DNA from: Candidatus Stahliibacteriota bacterium
GTDB lineage: Bacteria; Hydrothermota; Tepidihabitantia; SM23-42
Direction: 5' to 3'
Assembly: GCA_030613445.1 (NCBI GenBank)
Contig: JAUWLY010000114.1
Span: 1 to 8,430, forward strand
DNA length: 8,430 nt
Shown here in pieces: positions 1-6,029 of this stretch; the stretch's first letter is position 1; each line of letters begins with the position of its first letter. A model generated the notes under the pieces. That model was not told where the DNA came from and ran no database searches. It saw only the letters and a list, made by a program, of their open reading frames with translations. The position numbers and the translations under genes are program-made.

Positions 1-218
1 CGTCCACCACAAAGTGGTTCAGAAATTTCTCGTTTTACTTTTTGATAGTTACCAAAACCTTGTCCTCTTTTCTCAATCAAGTCAGTCACTTCAATTGAGA
101 TATTTCCAGCATTCTTCTCTGCCCAACCCCTCTCCCATAGAAAATGTCCCACTTCACCTATGTCCTGGACAAGCTTTTGTAATTCTGCATTAAGCGACAT
201 TTTTTTTATGCTTGACAT
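1..218 (-). CDS. rhaD: Class II aldolase, rhamnulose-1-phosphate aldolase-like (N-terminal part)
   Basis: This is the first 72 codons of a gene that continues past the left edge. The protein begins MSSIKKMSLNAELQ and contains LWERGWAEKNAGNISI at about residues 27-42. That combination is typical of the N-terminus of rhamnulose-1-phosphate aldolases, zinc enzymes of the class II aldolase/adducin family that split L-rhamnulose-1-phosphate into dihydroxyacetone phosphate and L-lactaldehyde. The zinc-binding histidines lie further downstream and are not visible. I chose the ATG at 218 because AAGGGG (225-230) sits six bases upstream; an in-frame ATG at 200 is an alternative. It follows the thioesterase gene by 57 bp and appears to have its own promoter. 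Family assignment is good. The exact substrate is uncertain because a related sugar-phosphate aldolase would look similar over this stretch. Confidence 0.72.
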   Translation of the reverse strand, partial: MSSIKKMSLNAELQKLVQDIGEVGHFLWERGWAEKNAGNISIEVTDLIEKRGQGFGNYQKVKREISEPLCGG

Positions 219-233
219 CTTTTACCCCTTAAT

Positions 234-261
234 ATTCTATCTGTTCAAATAGCTCAGTCAA
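234..261 (-). promoter_or_regulatory. Predicted sigma70-type promoter of the aldolase gene
   Basis: On the minus strand TTGACT (261-256) is followed by a 16-bp spacer and TAGAAT (239-234), each one base from consensus. The transcript would start near 227, giving a leader of only about nine bases before the ATG at 218. The site lies in the 57-bp gap after the thioesterase gene. This suggests the aldolase can be transcribed independently of the upstream operon. Confidence 0.5.
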
Positions 262-275
262 GTTTTTTAATCAAC

Positions 276-695
276 CTAAAATAGAGCCCGGAATTTTTCC
301 GGCACTTCAACTATTTTTCTGTGCTCATAATCGAAAAAAACAATACCGGTCTTGGCTCGGGCGACTTCGTTTCCAGTTTCCTTATTCGACAACTTGAAGA
401 CAAAATCGCAACCGACTTTTCCTAAATCACTTACCGCAACTTCAATCTTCAGTACATCCGCATAGAAACCTTCTGATTTATAAACGATAACAGCATCAGT
501 CATAATCAAACCCACGCCGTCAATATCTGCTTCAGTAAAACCAAGATTCTTCAAAAACCTTACCCGTGCTTCGTGGACCATCGACAGTATCGAATCATTA
601 CCCAGGTGACCACCGTAGTTGATATCATCAATACGTACTATTATCTCTGTAGTAAACCCATAACTGTCTGGTAATTCAAGCTTAACCCGACCCAT
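276..695 (-). CDS. Hotdog-fold acyl-CoA thioesterase (4HBT/YbgC-like)
   Basis: This 139-residue protein has the size of a single hotdog-fold thioesterase subunit; the family is cytoplasmic, oligomeric, and hydrolyses acyl-CoA or acyl-ACP thioesters. The stretch VRIDDINYGGHLGND (about residues 21-35) matches the family active-site segment: an acidic residue, then GH at the start of the long central helix (SILSMVHEARVRFLKNLGF). The later strand pattern, with ARAKTGIVFFD near residues 112-122, fits the rest of the fold. The frame stays open upstream to 743. The ATG at 695 is preferred because GAGGAG sits just upstream, inside the last codons of the nitroreductase gene, and the stop of that gene is one base away, indicating translational coupling. 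The true acyl substrate cannot be read from the sequence. Confidence 0.85.
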   Translation of the reverse strand: MGRVKLELPDSYGFTTEIIVRIDDINYGGHLGNDSILSMVHEARVRFLKNLGFTEADIDGVGLIMTDAVIVYKSEGFYADVLKIEVAVSDLGKVGCDFVFKLSNKETGNEVARAKTGIVFFDYEHRKIVEVPEKFRALF

Positions 696-696
696 T

Positions 697-1611
697 TTAA
701 CTCTCCTCAGATAGCTGATATTTCTTAAACCATCCAAAACCACAATCTTCTATGCTCTTAAGAAAATCCTCGTTGCCGTCAGGCAATAGGTCAGCACAGT
801 AGTGAAGACCAAAATACTGTTGCGCGATACTTATGTAACCATTCTCTTCAATTTTGTCTGAACACTCCTCCGCAAACTCATGCCCATGTACTTTATTGCA
901 GACTTCCTTTATTCTAGCAAGCCGCTTCTCGGTTATCTCAATTCTAACATTTGGGTACTTTTCATTGTATGCAGTTACCAGATCATGACCTTTCAATTCA
1001 TGATATCGTTCATTGTGAACAATCGTCTCAACATCTAATTTTCTCCTTACCACTGGTCGGGCTTTTCGATACCCAAGACAAAGCAAAACTATAGGAAGCA
1101 CACCCCTGGGCAACCTGAACATATCCATTGTTTCTTTGAGAAATTCAATAATGGTGCCGATATAAACCGACCCCAAACCAAGCGAATCAGCAGCAGTGCA
1201 GACATTCTGTGCACAGATAATGGTATCTTGAAATGATATCCAGAAATGCCGAAAAGAACCCATCGCAGAAAAGGGTGCCTTTTCAATCTTCGACCATTGC
1301 TTAAGACGGTGCCAATCAATACAAAAAAGCAAATTCACCGGCGCCTCACCAATAAATTTTTGCCCACACATTTCAGCGAGTCTATGCGTTGTATCAGCGT
1401 CTTCAATTTTTATTATCGAATACGGTTGGAGGTTCCCACCAGTGGGCGCATGAATACCTGCCTTAAGAATCTTTTTAAGTATCTCGGGTTCGATTTTTTG
1501 GTCTGAGAATTGTCTACAGCTTGCGCGTTCATATAGAAGTTTTAAGGTTGCATTTTGATATTCTTTATCATGCTTTTCCTGATGTACAATGAGCTTCTTA
1601 CTTTTTCTCAT
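697..1611 (-). CDS. Nitroreductase-family FMN oxidoreductase with C-terminal extension
   Basis: This 304-residue protein has a nitroreductase core at about residues 23-185. The FMN-binding signature YERASCRQFSD is at 27-37 and APTGGNLQPY at 55-64, followed by the GLGSVYIGT segment and the closing LCLGYRK strand. Such proteins bind FMN as dimers and use NAD(P)H to reduce nitro compounds, quinones or other acceptors. The core normally ends near here. This protein continues for about 110 residues with a charged, probably helical extension that contains several cysteines and the motif YFGLHYC. I do not recognise that extension as a separate domain. The start is supported by AGGAGG six bases upstream of the ATG. 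The gene lies 27 bp after the cyclotransferase gene and one base before the thioesterase gene, so the three probably form one operon. The physiological substrate is unknown. Confidence 0.85.
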   Translation of the reverse strand: MRKSKKLIVHQEKHDKEYQNATLKLLYERASCRQFSDQKIEPEILKKILKAGIHAPTGGNLQPYSIIKIEDADTTHRLAEMCGQKFIGEAPVNLLFCIDWHRLKQWSKIEKAPFSAMGSFRHFWISFQDTIICAQNVCTAADSLGLGSVYIGTIIEFLKETMDMFRLPRGVLPIVLLCLGYRKARPVVRRKLDVETIVHNERYHELKGHDLVTAYNEKYPNVRIEITEKRLARIKEVCNKVHGHEFAEECSDKIEENGYISIAQQYFGLHYCADLLPDGNEDFLKSIEDCGFGWFKKYQLSEES

Positions 1612-1638
1612 CCAATGCCTCCTATGAATGTATATGCG

Positions 1639-3066
1639 CTAATGGACCAAGATTATTTTGTGAATAATCTGGTAATTGCCGATCTGTAGTCCTATAAAAT
1701 ATACACCCGCTGGAACTGGACGACCTGTCTGGTCAATACCTGACCAGGACAGCGTATGGCGTAGTGCGTATTGCGTAATGCGAGGGTAACTATACACCAT
1801 CCTTCCGCTCGCATCATAGATGCTGATTGCAGCTTGGCGCTTGGAGCTTGGGATTTGGAATTTGAGGTTTATCCTCTGTGTGAATGGATTTGGATAACTG
1901 TATAAGGACAACCTTGTTTGATTTTCCCAAGGTTGTTCAGTCAGAACCCCGGGGTTAGATACGAAAACAACCCACATCAATGAATCATAAAACATCCCAT
2001 CATCAACCTTGACCATAATTGTATCGATTATTACCGTAGAACTTGAGTACAGATAGCAGGTATCATGAGCTGAGCTATCAACAACCCCATTAATACTCCA
2101 GATATACAATAAAGAATCTTCAGGGTCAGGATCTTGCGCCAATACCTCAAGCAGAAGAACACTATCAGTTATTATGTAACATGGTGAAGGAGGACTCGAT
2201 GCAATGATTTCAGGTGGGTAATTTATTGGATCAACTTCGATTTCAAAAAGAGTCGGCCACAATTTACCAGTCACGAACAACCGGACGCCTTCATGGTCAT
2301 AGGCAATGCCGTTGAGCACATTTAATTGAAAGAGTAGGTGTTGGTCGACAAATATACCAGAGAGATTGAGCCATCCGGTTACATCACCTGTCTGGGGTTC
2401 AATAATAGCGATAGAGTCTCGCAGCCAGACATTCGCATAAATCTTTCCCTGGATATACTCCAGCTCATTCAGATTCTGAACTGGGTTACCTTCAGCCTGG
2501 ACATCGATATAACCGACTTCAACATACGTGTGAGGATCCAAATAGTGTATCCTTGAGGTTCCATCACTCATGATCAGGCAGGTATCATCATGGGTCAATC
2601 CCCATCCCTCAGTGGGATAACTGAAACTGTCCACCAATTGAAATGTATCCAATTCAATGTACACGAAACCAATGTGCTTGCGCCACGTCAATTGGATTAT
2701 CGTATCATTCCACATGGTTATGCCTTCGCCAAAATAGGAATTATCAAGGTTACGTATCTTCAGAACTGTACCAGTTTCCAATTCGACCTTACGTAATGAC
2801 GAACTACCATAAAGACCAGTGCCCTCGTAGAGTACGTCATGTTCATATATCAAACCTTGTGTAAAGGCATTTGAGTCGTGATCAAACTCATTGATGATTG
2901 TATAACCATAAACTGGCAGACTATCTGCGCCTGGGAATAAATGAAATGCCTGGGGCACGCACTTCTCCTTATCAATTTGGGCAAGTGTTGGCAAAACACC
3001 CACAATAAGTATCCCGGCAATGATAAACACTAATGCAGACCCTGTTTTGTTGATCTTTTTACTCAT
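1639..3066 (-). CDS. Secreted glutaminyl-peptide cyclotransferase with C-terminal sorting domain
   Basis: This 475-residue protein has three parts. Residues 1-29 form a signal peptide: KK near the start, a hydrophobic core, and likely cleavage after Ala29. Residues about 52-285 match the plant/bacterial glutamine cyclotransferase beta-propeller family (Glu_cyclase_2), with NAFTQGL, YEGTGLYG, FGEGIT, EGWGLTHD, SDGTSRI, NELEYI and NGIAYD in the expected order. These enzymes convert N-terminal Gln of exported proteins to pyroglutamate. Residues about 286-390 look like an Ig/cadherin-type linker (VLAQDPDPEDSLLYIW), and about 393-475 form a FlgD-like/T9SS sorting domain (YPNPF, IYDASGRMV, GRPVPAGVYF). 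AAGGA lies three bases upstream of the ATG. Two heptanucleotide repeat tracts are embedded in the sorting domain, at residues 400-414 and 429-439. It is the first gene of the minus-strand operon. Confidence 0.87.
   Translation of the reverse strand: MSKKINKTGSALVFIIAGILIVGVLPTLAQIDKEKCVPQAFHLFPGADSLPVYGYTIINEFDHDSNAFTQGLIYEHDVLYEGTGLYGSSSLRKVELETGTVLKIRNLDNSYFGEGITMWNDTIIQLTWRKHIGFVYIELDTFQLVDSFSYPTEGWGLTHDDTCLIMSDGTSRIHYLDPHTYVEVGYIDVQAEGNPVQNLNELEYIQGKIYANVWLRDSIAIIEPQTGDVTGWLNLSGIFVDQHLLFQLNVLNGIAYDHEGVRLFVTGKLWPTLFEIEVDPINYPPEIIASSPPSPCYIITDSVLLLEVLAQDPDPEDSLLYIWSINGVVDSSAHDTCYLYSSSTVIIDTIMVKVDDGMFYDSLMWVVFVSNPGVLTEQPWENQTRLSLYSYPNPFTQRINLKFQIPSSKRQAAISIYDASGRMVYSYPRITQYALRHTLSWSGIDQTGRPVPAGVYFIGLQIGNYQIIHKIILVH
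1752..1782 (-). repeat. GCGTANN heptanucleotide tandem repeat inside a CDS
   Basis: Read on the plus strand, four consecutive heptamers start with GCGTA at 1752, 1759, 1766 and 1773 and end in a partial GCG. On the coding (minus) strand the unit reads NNTACGC, encoding ITQYALRHTL in the sorting domain. The coding-strand consensus cannot form a stop codon, whereas the opposite strand can. Confidence 0.8.
1827..1868 (-). repeat. AARNNCC/TTGGNNN heptanucleotide tandem repeat inside a CDS
   Basis: On the plus strand six consecutive heptamers begin at 1827, 1834, 1841, 1848, 1855 and 1862: TTGCAGC, TTGGCGC, TTGGAGC, TTGGGAT, TTGGAAT and TTGAGGT. The coding strand reads them as a CCAA-rich tract encoding KFQIPSSKRQA in the first strand of the sorting domain. 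The same unit occurs at 6512-6546 in hdrC. Confidence 0.85.
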
Positions 3067-3098
3067 ATATCCTTATTAAACAGAAAACCTCCAAACAT

Positions 3099-3126
3099 AT
3101 CTTACATATCCAAGCGTTCGTGTCAA
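3099..3126 (-). promoter_or_regulatory. Predicted promoter of the cyclotransferase operon
   Basis: On the minus strand a perfect TTGACA (3126-3121) is followed by a 16-bp spacer and TAAGAT (3104-3099), which matches the -10 consensus at four of six positions. A start near 3092 would give a leader of about 26 bases before the ATG at 3066. The position upstream of the first gene of the minus-strand cluster supports the call. Confidence 0.5.
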
Positions 3127-3133
3127 TGCATTT

Positions 3134-3162
3134 ATGGTGCCAGGTGTTCATCTGTTCACCAT
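3134..3162. promoter_or_regulatory. Interrupted inverted repeat in the divergent promoter region
   Basis: ATGGTG (3134-3139) and CACCAT (3157-3162) form a six-base inverted repeat around a 17-base centre that also holds AGGTGTTCA and TGTTCA half-site-like words. It lies between the two divergent promoters, upstream of both -35 boxes, so it could be an operator for a shared regulator. No regulator gene is visible, and a short inverted repeat of this kind can occur by chance. Confidence 0.2.
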
Positions 3163-3180
3163 CAAAGCTCGGAATTCGAC

Positions 3181-3208
3181 TTGAAAAACCCATAGAACTG
3201 GATATACT
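3181..3208 (+). promoter_or_regulatory. Predicted promoter of glcD with almost no leader
   Basis: TTGAAA (3181-3186), a 16-bp spacer and TATACT (3203-3208) each match the sigma70 consensus at five of six positions. Transcription would start near 3214-3215, two or three bases before the ATG at 3217. No Shine-Dalgarno sequence precedes that ATG, which agrees with a leaderless or near-leaderless message. Confidence 0.5.
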
Positions 3209-3216
3209 ATTTTTCT

Positions 3217-4641
3217 ATGCGGTACAATAAGGTTAATGAGAAAATAATCAGCTCCCTGGTGCAAATCGTTGGCAAGGAGAATGTCATTTCAGATGAAAAA
3301 ACCTTGGAAAATTATGCTCACGATGAAACACCACTATACAGATCAATGCCTGACGTGGCCCTGAAGCCAGGTTCTACAGAAGAAGTATCTAAAATCATGA
3401 AATTGGCAAATGCAAATATGGTCCCGGTTACACCAAGAGGTGGTGGTACTAGCCTTTCAGCTGGTGCAGTGCCTATCCATGGAGGTATAGTACTCTTGCT
3501 TGAACGCATGAACAAAATCAAAGAAATTGATAAGAAAAATATGATGGTCATCGTTGAACCGGGGATAATCACTGAACAACTGGGTAATGAGTTAGCAAAA
3601 CATGGTCTTTTCTTTCCGCCTGACCCGGTTAGTCTTGATTCGTGTATGATCGGTGGGAATATCGCCGAGTGTGCCGGTGGACCACGCGCTATGAAATATG
3701 GCGTAACCAAAAATTACGTACTCGGCATTGAAGTTGTCTTACCTGACAGTACAATCCAGCGATATGGCGGGAAATTGCTGAAAAATGTCACTGGGTATGA
3801 TATAATCGATCTAATCATCGGTTCTGAAGGTACGCTTGCCATTGTGACTGAAGCCATACTAAAGGTCCTGCCCGTACCAACAGTTATTATCGACCTCCTC
3901 GTGCCATTCAAATGTGTAGAAGATTCAGTCAATTTCGGCATCGATGTTATGCACACAGGTTTGATGCCTGCGGCGATTGAATTTATGGAAGGGGAGGTAT
4001 ACCGGTTGGTGGCAAAATACTTAGGTCGGAACCTACCTTTTGCTGAAGCCGATGCCCAAATCATCGTTGAACTCGATGGAAATAATCGAGAGCTGTTACG
4101 CAAACACTACGATGAAATCGGTAATATTGCATTGAAACACGGCGCTTTAGATGTCTTTGTAGGCGAGAGCGCCAAGGACAGAGAAAAGATATGGGAACCG
4201 AGAAAAAATGCTAGTGATGCTTTAAAGGATCAAAGTAAACTCCTGGCACGCGAAGACCTTGTTGTACCCAAAGATAAAATTCCTGAACTGATTGCCCGCT
4301 TAAAACAATGTGTCAAACAATACAGTGCACATCTCTATGCTTTTGGGCATCTTGGTGATGGGAATATTCACAGCGATATCGCTGTGAGTGATTACGGTGA
4401 TGATAAAAAATTTGATCACAGTGATAAGAGATGGATCAATGAAATGCGGAAAGAAATATATGCTATCACGTTGTCGCTCGGCGGAGCAATAACTGCTGAA
4501 CACGGCATCGGTTTATCAAAGATACAGTATTTAGAGATGGCATTGGATAAACGGCAGATTGAAATTATGAAAAAAATAAAAATGATATTTGATCCAAAGA
4601 ATATATTAAATCCAGGGAAGATATTTCCGCAGGAAAAATAA
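3217..4641 (+). CDS. glcD: FAD-linked glycolate/D-lactate dehydrogenase, GlcD type
   Basis: This full-length 474-residue protein belongs to the GlcD/D-lactate dehydrogenase group, which oxidises 2-hydroxyacids to 2-oxoacids with FAD. The PCMH-type FAD-binding domain shows PRGGGTSLSAG (73-83), GGNIAECAGG (146-155) and GYDIIDLIIGSEGTLAIVTEA (193-213). The C-terminal FAD-oxidase domain shows FGHLGDGNIH (376-385) and AEHGIG (427-432), whose His and Glu residues are the usual active-site/metal ligands, and ends with FDPKNILNPGKIF. The ATG at 3217 lacks a ribosome binding site; the predicted promoter lies directly upstream, and the N-terminus has the length usual for the family. No glcF or glcE gene is adjacent. 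The downstream hdrC and hdrB together carry the cofactor motifs of GlcF, so they are candidate electron acceptors (inference). Glycolate and D-lactate cannot be told apart from sequence. Confidence 0.9.
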   Translation: MRYNKVNEKIISSLVQIVGKENVISDEKTLENYAHDETPLYRSMPDVALKPGSTEEVSKIMKLANANMVPVTPRGGGTSLSAGAVPIHGGIVLLLERMNKIKEIDKKNMMVIVEPGIITEQLGNELAKHGLFFPPDPVSLDSCMIGGNIAECAGGPRAMKYGVTKNYVLGIEVVLPDSTIQRYGGKLLKNVTGYDIIDLIIGSEGTLAIVTEAILKVLPVPTVIIDLLVPFKCVEDSVNFGIDVMHTGLMPAAIEFMEGEVYRLVAKYLGRNLPFAEADAQIIVELDGNNRELLRKHYDEIGNIALKHGALDVFVGESAKDREKIWEPRKNASDALKDQSKLLAREDLVVPKDKIPELIARLKQCVKQYSAHLYAFGHLGDGNIHSDIAVSDYGDDKKFDHSDKRWINEMRKEIYAITLSLGGAITAEHGIGLSKIQYLEMALDKRQIEIMKKIKMIFDPKNILNPGKIFPQEK

Positions 4642-4692
4642 TGTCAAATGACAAATAACAAATGATAAATAAATGTCAAAATCCAAATGTCA
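4640..4692 (+). repeat. AATGTCA-type heptanucleotide tandem repeat
   Basis: Starting in the stop codon of glcD, heptamers AATGTCA, AATGACA, AATAACA and AATGATA run in phase from 4640 to 4667. After a four-base slip the register resumes with AATGTCA (4672), AAATCCA (4679) and AATGTCA (4686). It resembles the AARNNCC family in its purine-rich start but is more AT-rich and would contain stop codons. Confidence 0.75.
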
Positions 4693-4707
4693 AAAACAAT
4701 CCCATAA

Positions 4708-4770
4708 CACAGATTACACAAAAAAAACAAGGATTTCACAGATAAAAAACGAATACGAATAACGAATACG
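4708..4770 (+). repeat. Tracts of CACAGATT and ACGAAT short repeats
   Basis: CACAGATTACACA (4708-4720) is echoed by GGATTTCACAGAT (4731-4743). It is followed by ACGAAT, ACGAATA, ACGAAT and ACG (4749-4770). These two unit types follow each other directly and continue the repeat mosaic of the glcD-lplA spacer. No gene, RNA or clear hairpin is seen in them. Confidence 0.6.
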
Positions 4771-4807
4771 GCTTTTTATGTATTTTAGGCATTTTGGGCT
4801 TTTTTTC

Positions 4808-4844
4808 TTTAGGTATTTAGGTGTTTAGGAATTTACGTATTTAC
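4808..4844 (+). repeat. TTTAGGTA octanucleotide tandem repeat upstream of lplA
   Basis: TTTAGGTA, TTTAGGTG, TTTAGGAA and TTTACGTA occur back to back from 4808 to 4839, then TTTAC. Looser copies, TTTTAGGCA and TTTTGGGCT, lie just upstream. The array stops seven bases before the ribosome binding site of lplA, so it would lie in the leader of any transcript that reads through from glcD. Confidence 0.75.
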
Positions 4845-4861
4845 TCTCAAAGGGAGGCTAG

Positions 4862-5914
4862 ATGAATTTGATTAAGCTTGATAAATTGGCAGGTCTGGAT
4901 TCGATGATGATATTCCATACCTTGGCGCGAATTGGTTATGAAGGACTGGTCATTGTTTCGCCAGAAATGCCTCTAGCAAGTATCGGTTATTTTCAGGATG
5001 CAGAAAAAGAAATCGATTTAAATTTCTGTAAAAATGCAGGTTTACCAGTAATACGTAGAGAAGTAGGTGGAGGTGCAGTCTATCTTGACAGCAACCAGAT
5101 ATTTTATCATGTAATATGGAACAGCCGGAACAGAAAATTCCCCACGAATGTCAAACGGATATTCAGATTACTCTCCGAGCCACCTTGCGAGACCTATCAG
5201 AGATTCGGTATCAAGGCGTCTTTCCGTACTGAGAACGATATTATTACTGATAAGGGTAAAAAGATTGCAGGCGAAGGCGGTGGTGATATTGGTGATTCAA
5301 TGGTTTTTGTAGGCAGTATTATTTTGGATTTTGATTATGTCACAATGAGCAAGGTCTTAAAAGTACCTGATGAGAAATTTCGCGATAAGATCTACAAAAG
5401 CATGGAAGAAAATCTCACTACGATGAAACGTGAACTTGGTGAGATACCACCGCGTGAAGAAATTAAGACTGTACTTATCGAGAGTTTTGAAAAAATACTC
5501 GGTAAATTGGAACCGGTCAAACTTGAAAAAGAAACAATAAGAAAAATGAGAGAGCTTGAGAAAATATTTACCTCTGATGAATTCTTATTTAAGAAGACAC
5601 CTCGTATACCGCAGGGCGTCAAAATCAAAGAAGGTATTGAAATACTCTATGGCTTATACAAAACAAAAGGTGGACTTATAAGAACCGCTGAAGAAATCGA
5701 GAACAAAAAATGCATCCGAGATATCGTCGTTTCCGGTGATTTCAATCTTTTCCCAAAGAATGGCTTGAATGAAGTCGAAAAAGCTTTGAAAAATCAGGAG
5801 TTTGATGAAGAAACCATAAAAAGGGAAGTCGCCAAAGTGTATGATAAGAAAAAAATAGAATCACCGGGTGTTGAACCAAAGGATTTTGCCAAGACCATAG
5901 TCGAAGCCAAGTAA
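4862..5914 (+). CDS. lplA: Lipoate-protein ligase A family protein
   Basis: This 350-residue protein is close to the length of E. coli LplA and contains both the catalytic and the accessory domain. The catalytic domain (about 1-200) has RREVGGGAVYLD (65-76), the lipoyl-binding glycine loop, then END (124-126) and GKKIAG (132-137), where Lys134 corresponds to the catalytic lysine. The following GEGGGDIGDSMVFVGS replaces the GSAQ-type stretch of classic LplA, suggesting a distinct subfamily. The C-terminal region (about 235-350) matches the accessory domain, including VVSGDFNLFP. The family activates lipoate with ATP and attaches it to a lysine of GcvH-, E2- or Lbp-type carriers. GGGAGG precedes the ATG by four bases. 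It lies between glcD and hdrCBA. No lipoyl-carrier gene is visible, so its target is unknown. Confidence 0.88.
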   Translation: MNLIKLDKLAGLDSMMIFHTLARIGYEGLVIVSPEMPLASIGYFQDAEKEIDLNFCKNAGLPVIRREVGGGAVYLDSNQIFYHVIWNSRNRKFPTNVKRIFRLLSEPPCETYQRFGIKASFRTENDIITDKGKKIAGEGGGDIGDSMVFVGSIILDFDYVTMSKVLKVPDEKFRDKIYKSMEENLTTMKRELGEIPPREEIKTVLIESFEKILGKLEPVKLEKETIRKMRELEKIFTSDEFLFKKTPRIPQGVKIKEGIEILYGLYKTKGGLIRTAEEIENKKCIRDIVVSGDFNLFPKNGLNEVEKALKNQEFDEETIKREVAKVYDKKKIESPGVEPKDFAKTIVEAK

Positions 5915-5951
5915 GCACCACTATTTGCGTGAAAACCTGTGCTATTTTCTA

Positions 5952-5982
5952 TTGACATTACGAGTTTTCTGAGTAGTATATT
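5952..5982 (+). promoter_or_regulatory. Predicted promoter of hdrCBA
   Basis: A perfect TTGACA (5952-5957) is followed by TATATT (5977-5982), which matches the -10 consensus at five of six positions, but with a 19-bp spacer, at the long end of the usual range. TAGTAT (5974-5979) with a 16-bp spacer is an alternative -10. The leader would be about 40 bases. The promoter lies in the 115-bp lplA-hdrC gap, so the hdr genes can probably be transcribed separately. Confidence 0.5.
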
Positions 5983-6003
5983 CACTAATTAATGACTAGA
6001 AAA

Positions 6004-6013
6004 TTCCATGGAA
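6004..6013. promoter_or_regulatory. Perfect palindrome TTCCATGGAA in the hdrC leader
   Basis: A ten-base perfect palindrome lies between the predicted transcription start (near 5989) and the hdrC ribosome binding site (6021-6026). Its position would suit an operator. It is short and single-copy, so chance is a fair explanation. Confidence 0.2.
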
Positions 6014-6029
6014 AATCATTAGGAGGATT

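Noticed and set aside
696..743. Upstream extension of the thioesterase to an ATG at 743.
   Set aside because: It would overlap the nitroreductase end by 47 bases and lacks a ribosome binding site, whereas the ATG at 695 has GAGGAG just upstream and family-typical length.
3318..4103. Long open frames on the minus strand across glcD (130 and 129 codons).
   Set aside because: They are antisense to clearly conserved GlcD motifs, have no recognisable motif or ribosome binding site, and result from the codon pattern of glcD.
4771..4810. T-rich stretch with TTTTTTT as a terminator of glcD.
   Set aside because: No GC-rich inverted repeat precedes the T run; it is better explained as part of the TTTAGG-type repeat tract.
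4640..4844. CRISPR array or integron-like attC array in the glcD-lplA spacer.
   Set aside because: Units are 6-9 bp with no spacers of regular length, no long conserved direct repeat and no cas or integrase gene.
5914..5943. Possible terminator after lplA (AGCAC ... GTGCT followed by a T-rich run).
   Set aside because: The stem is only five base pairs with a 20-base loop, and the following tract is ATTTTCT rather than a clean T run; too weak to call.
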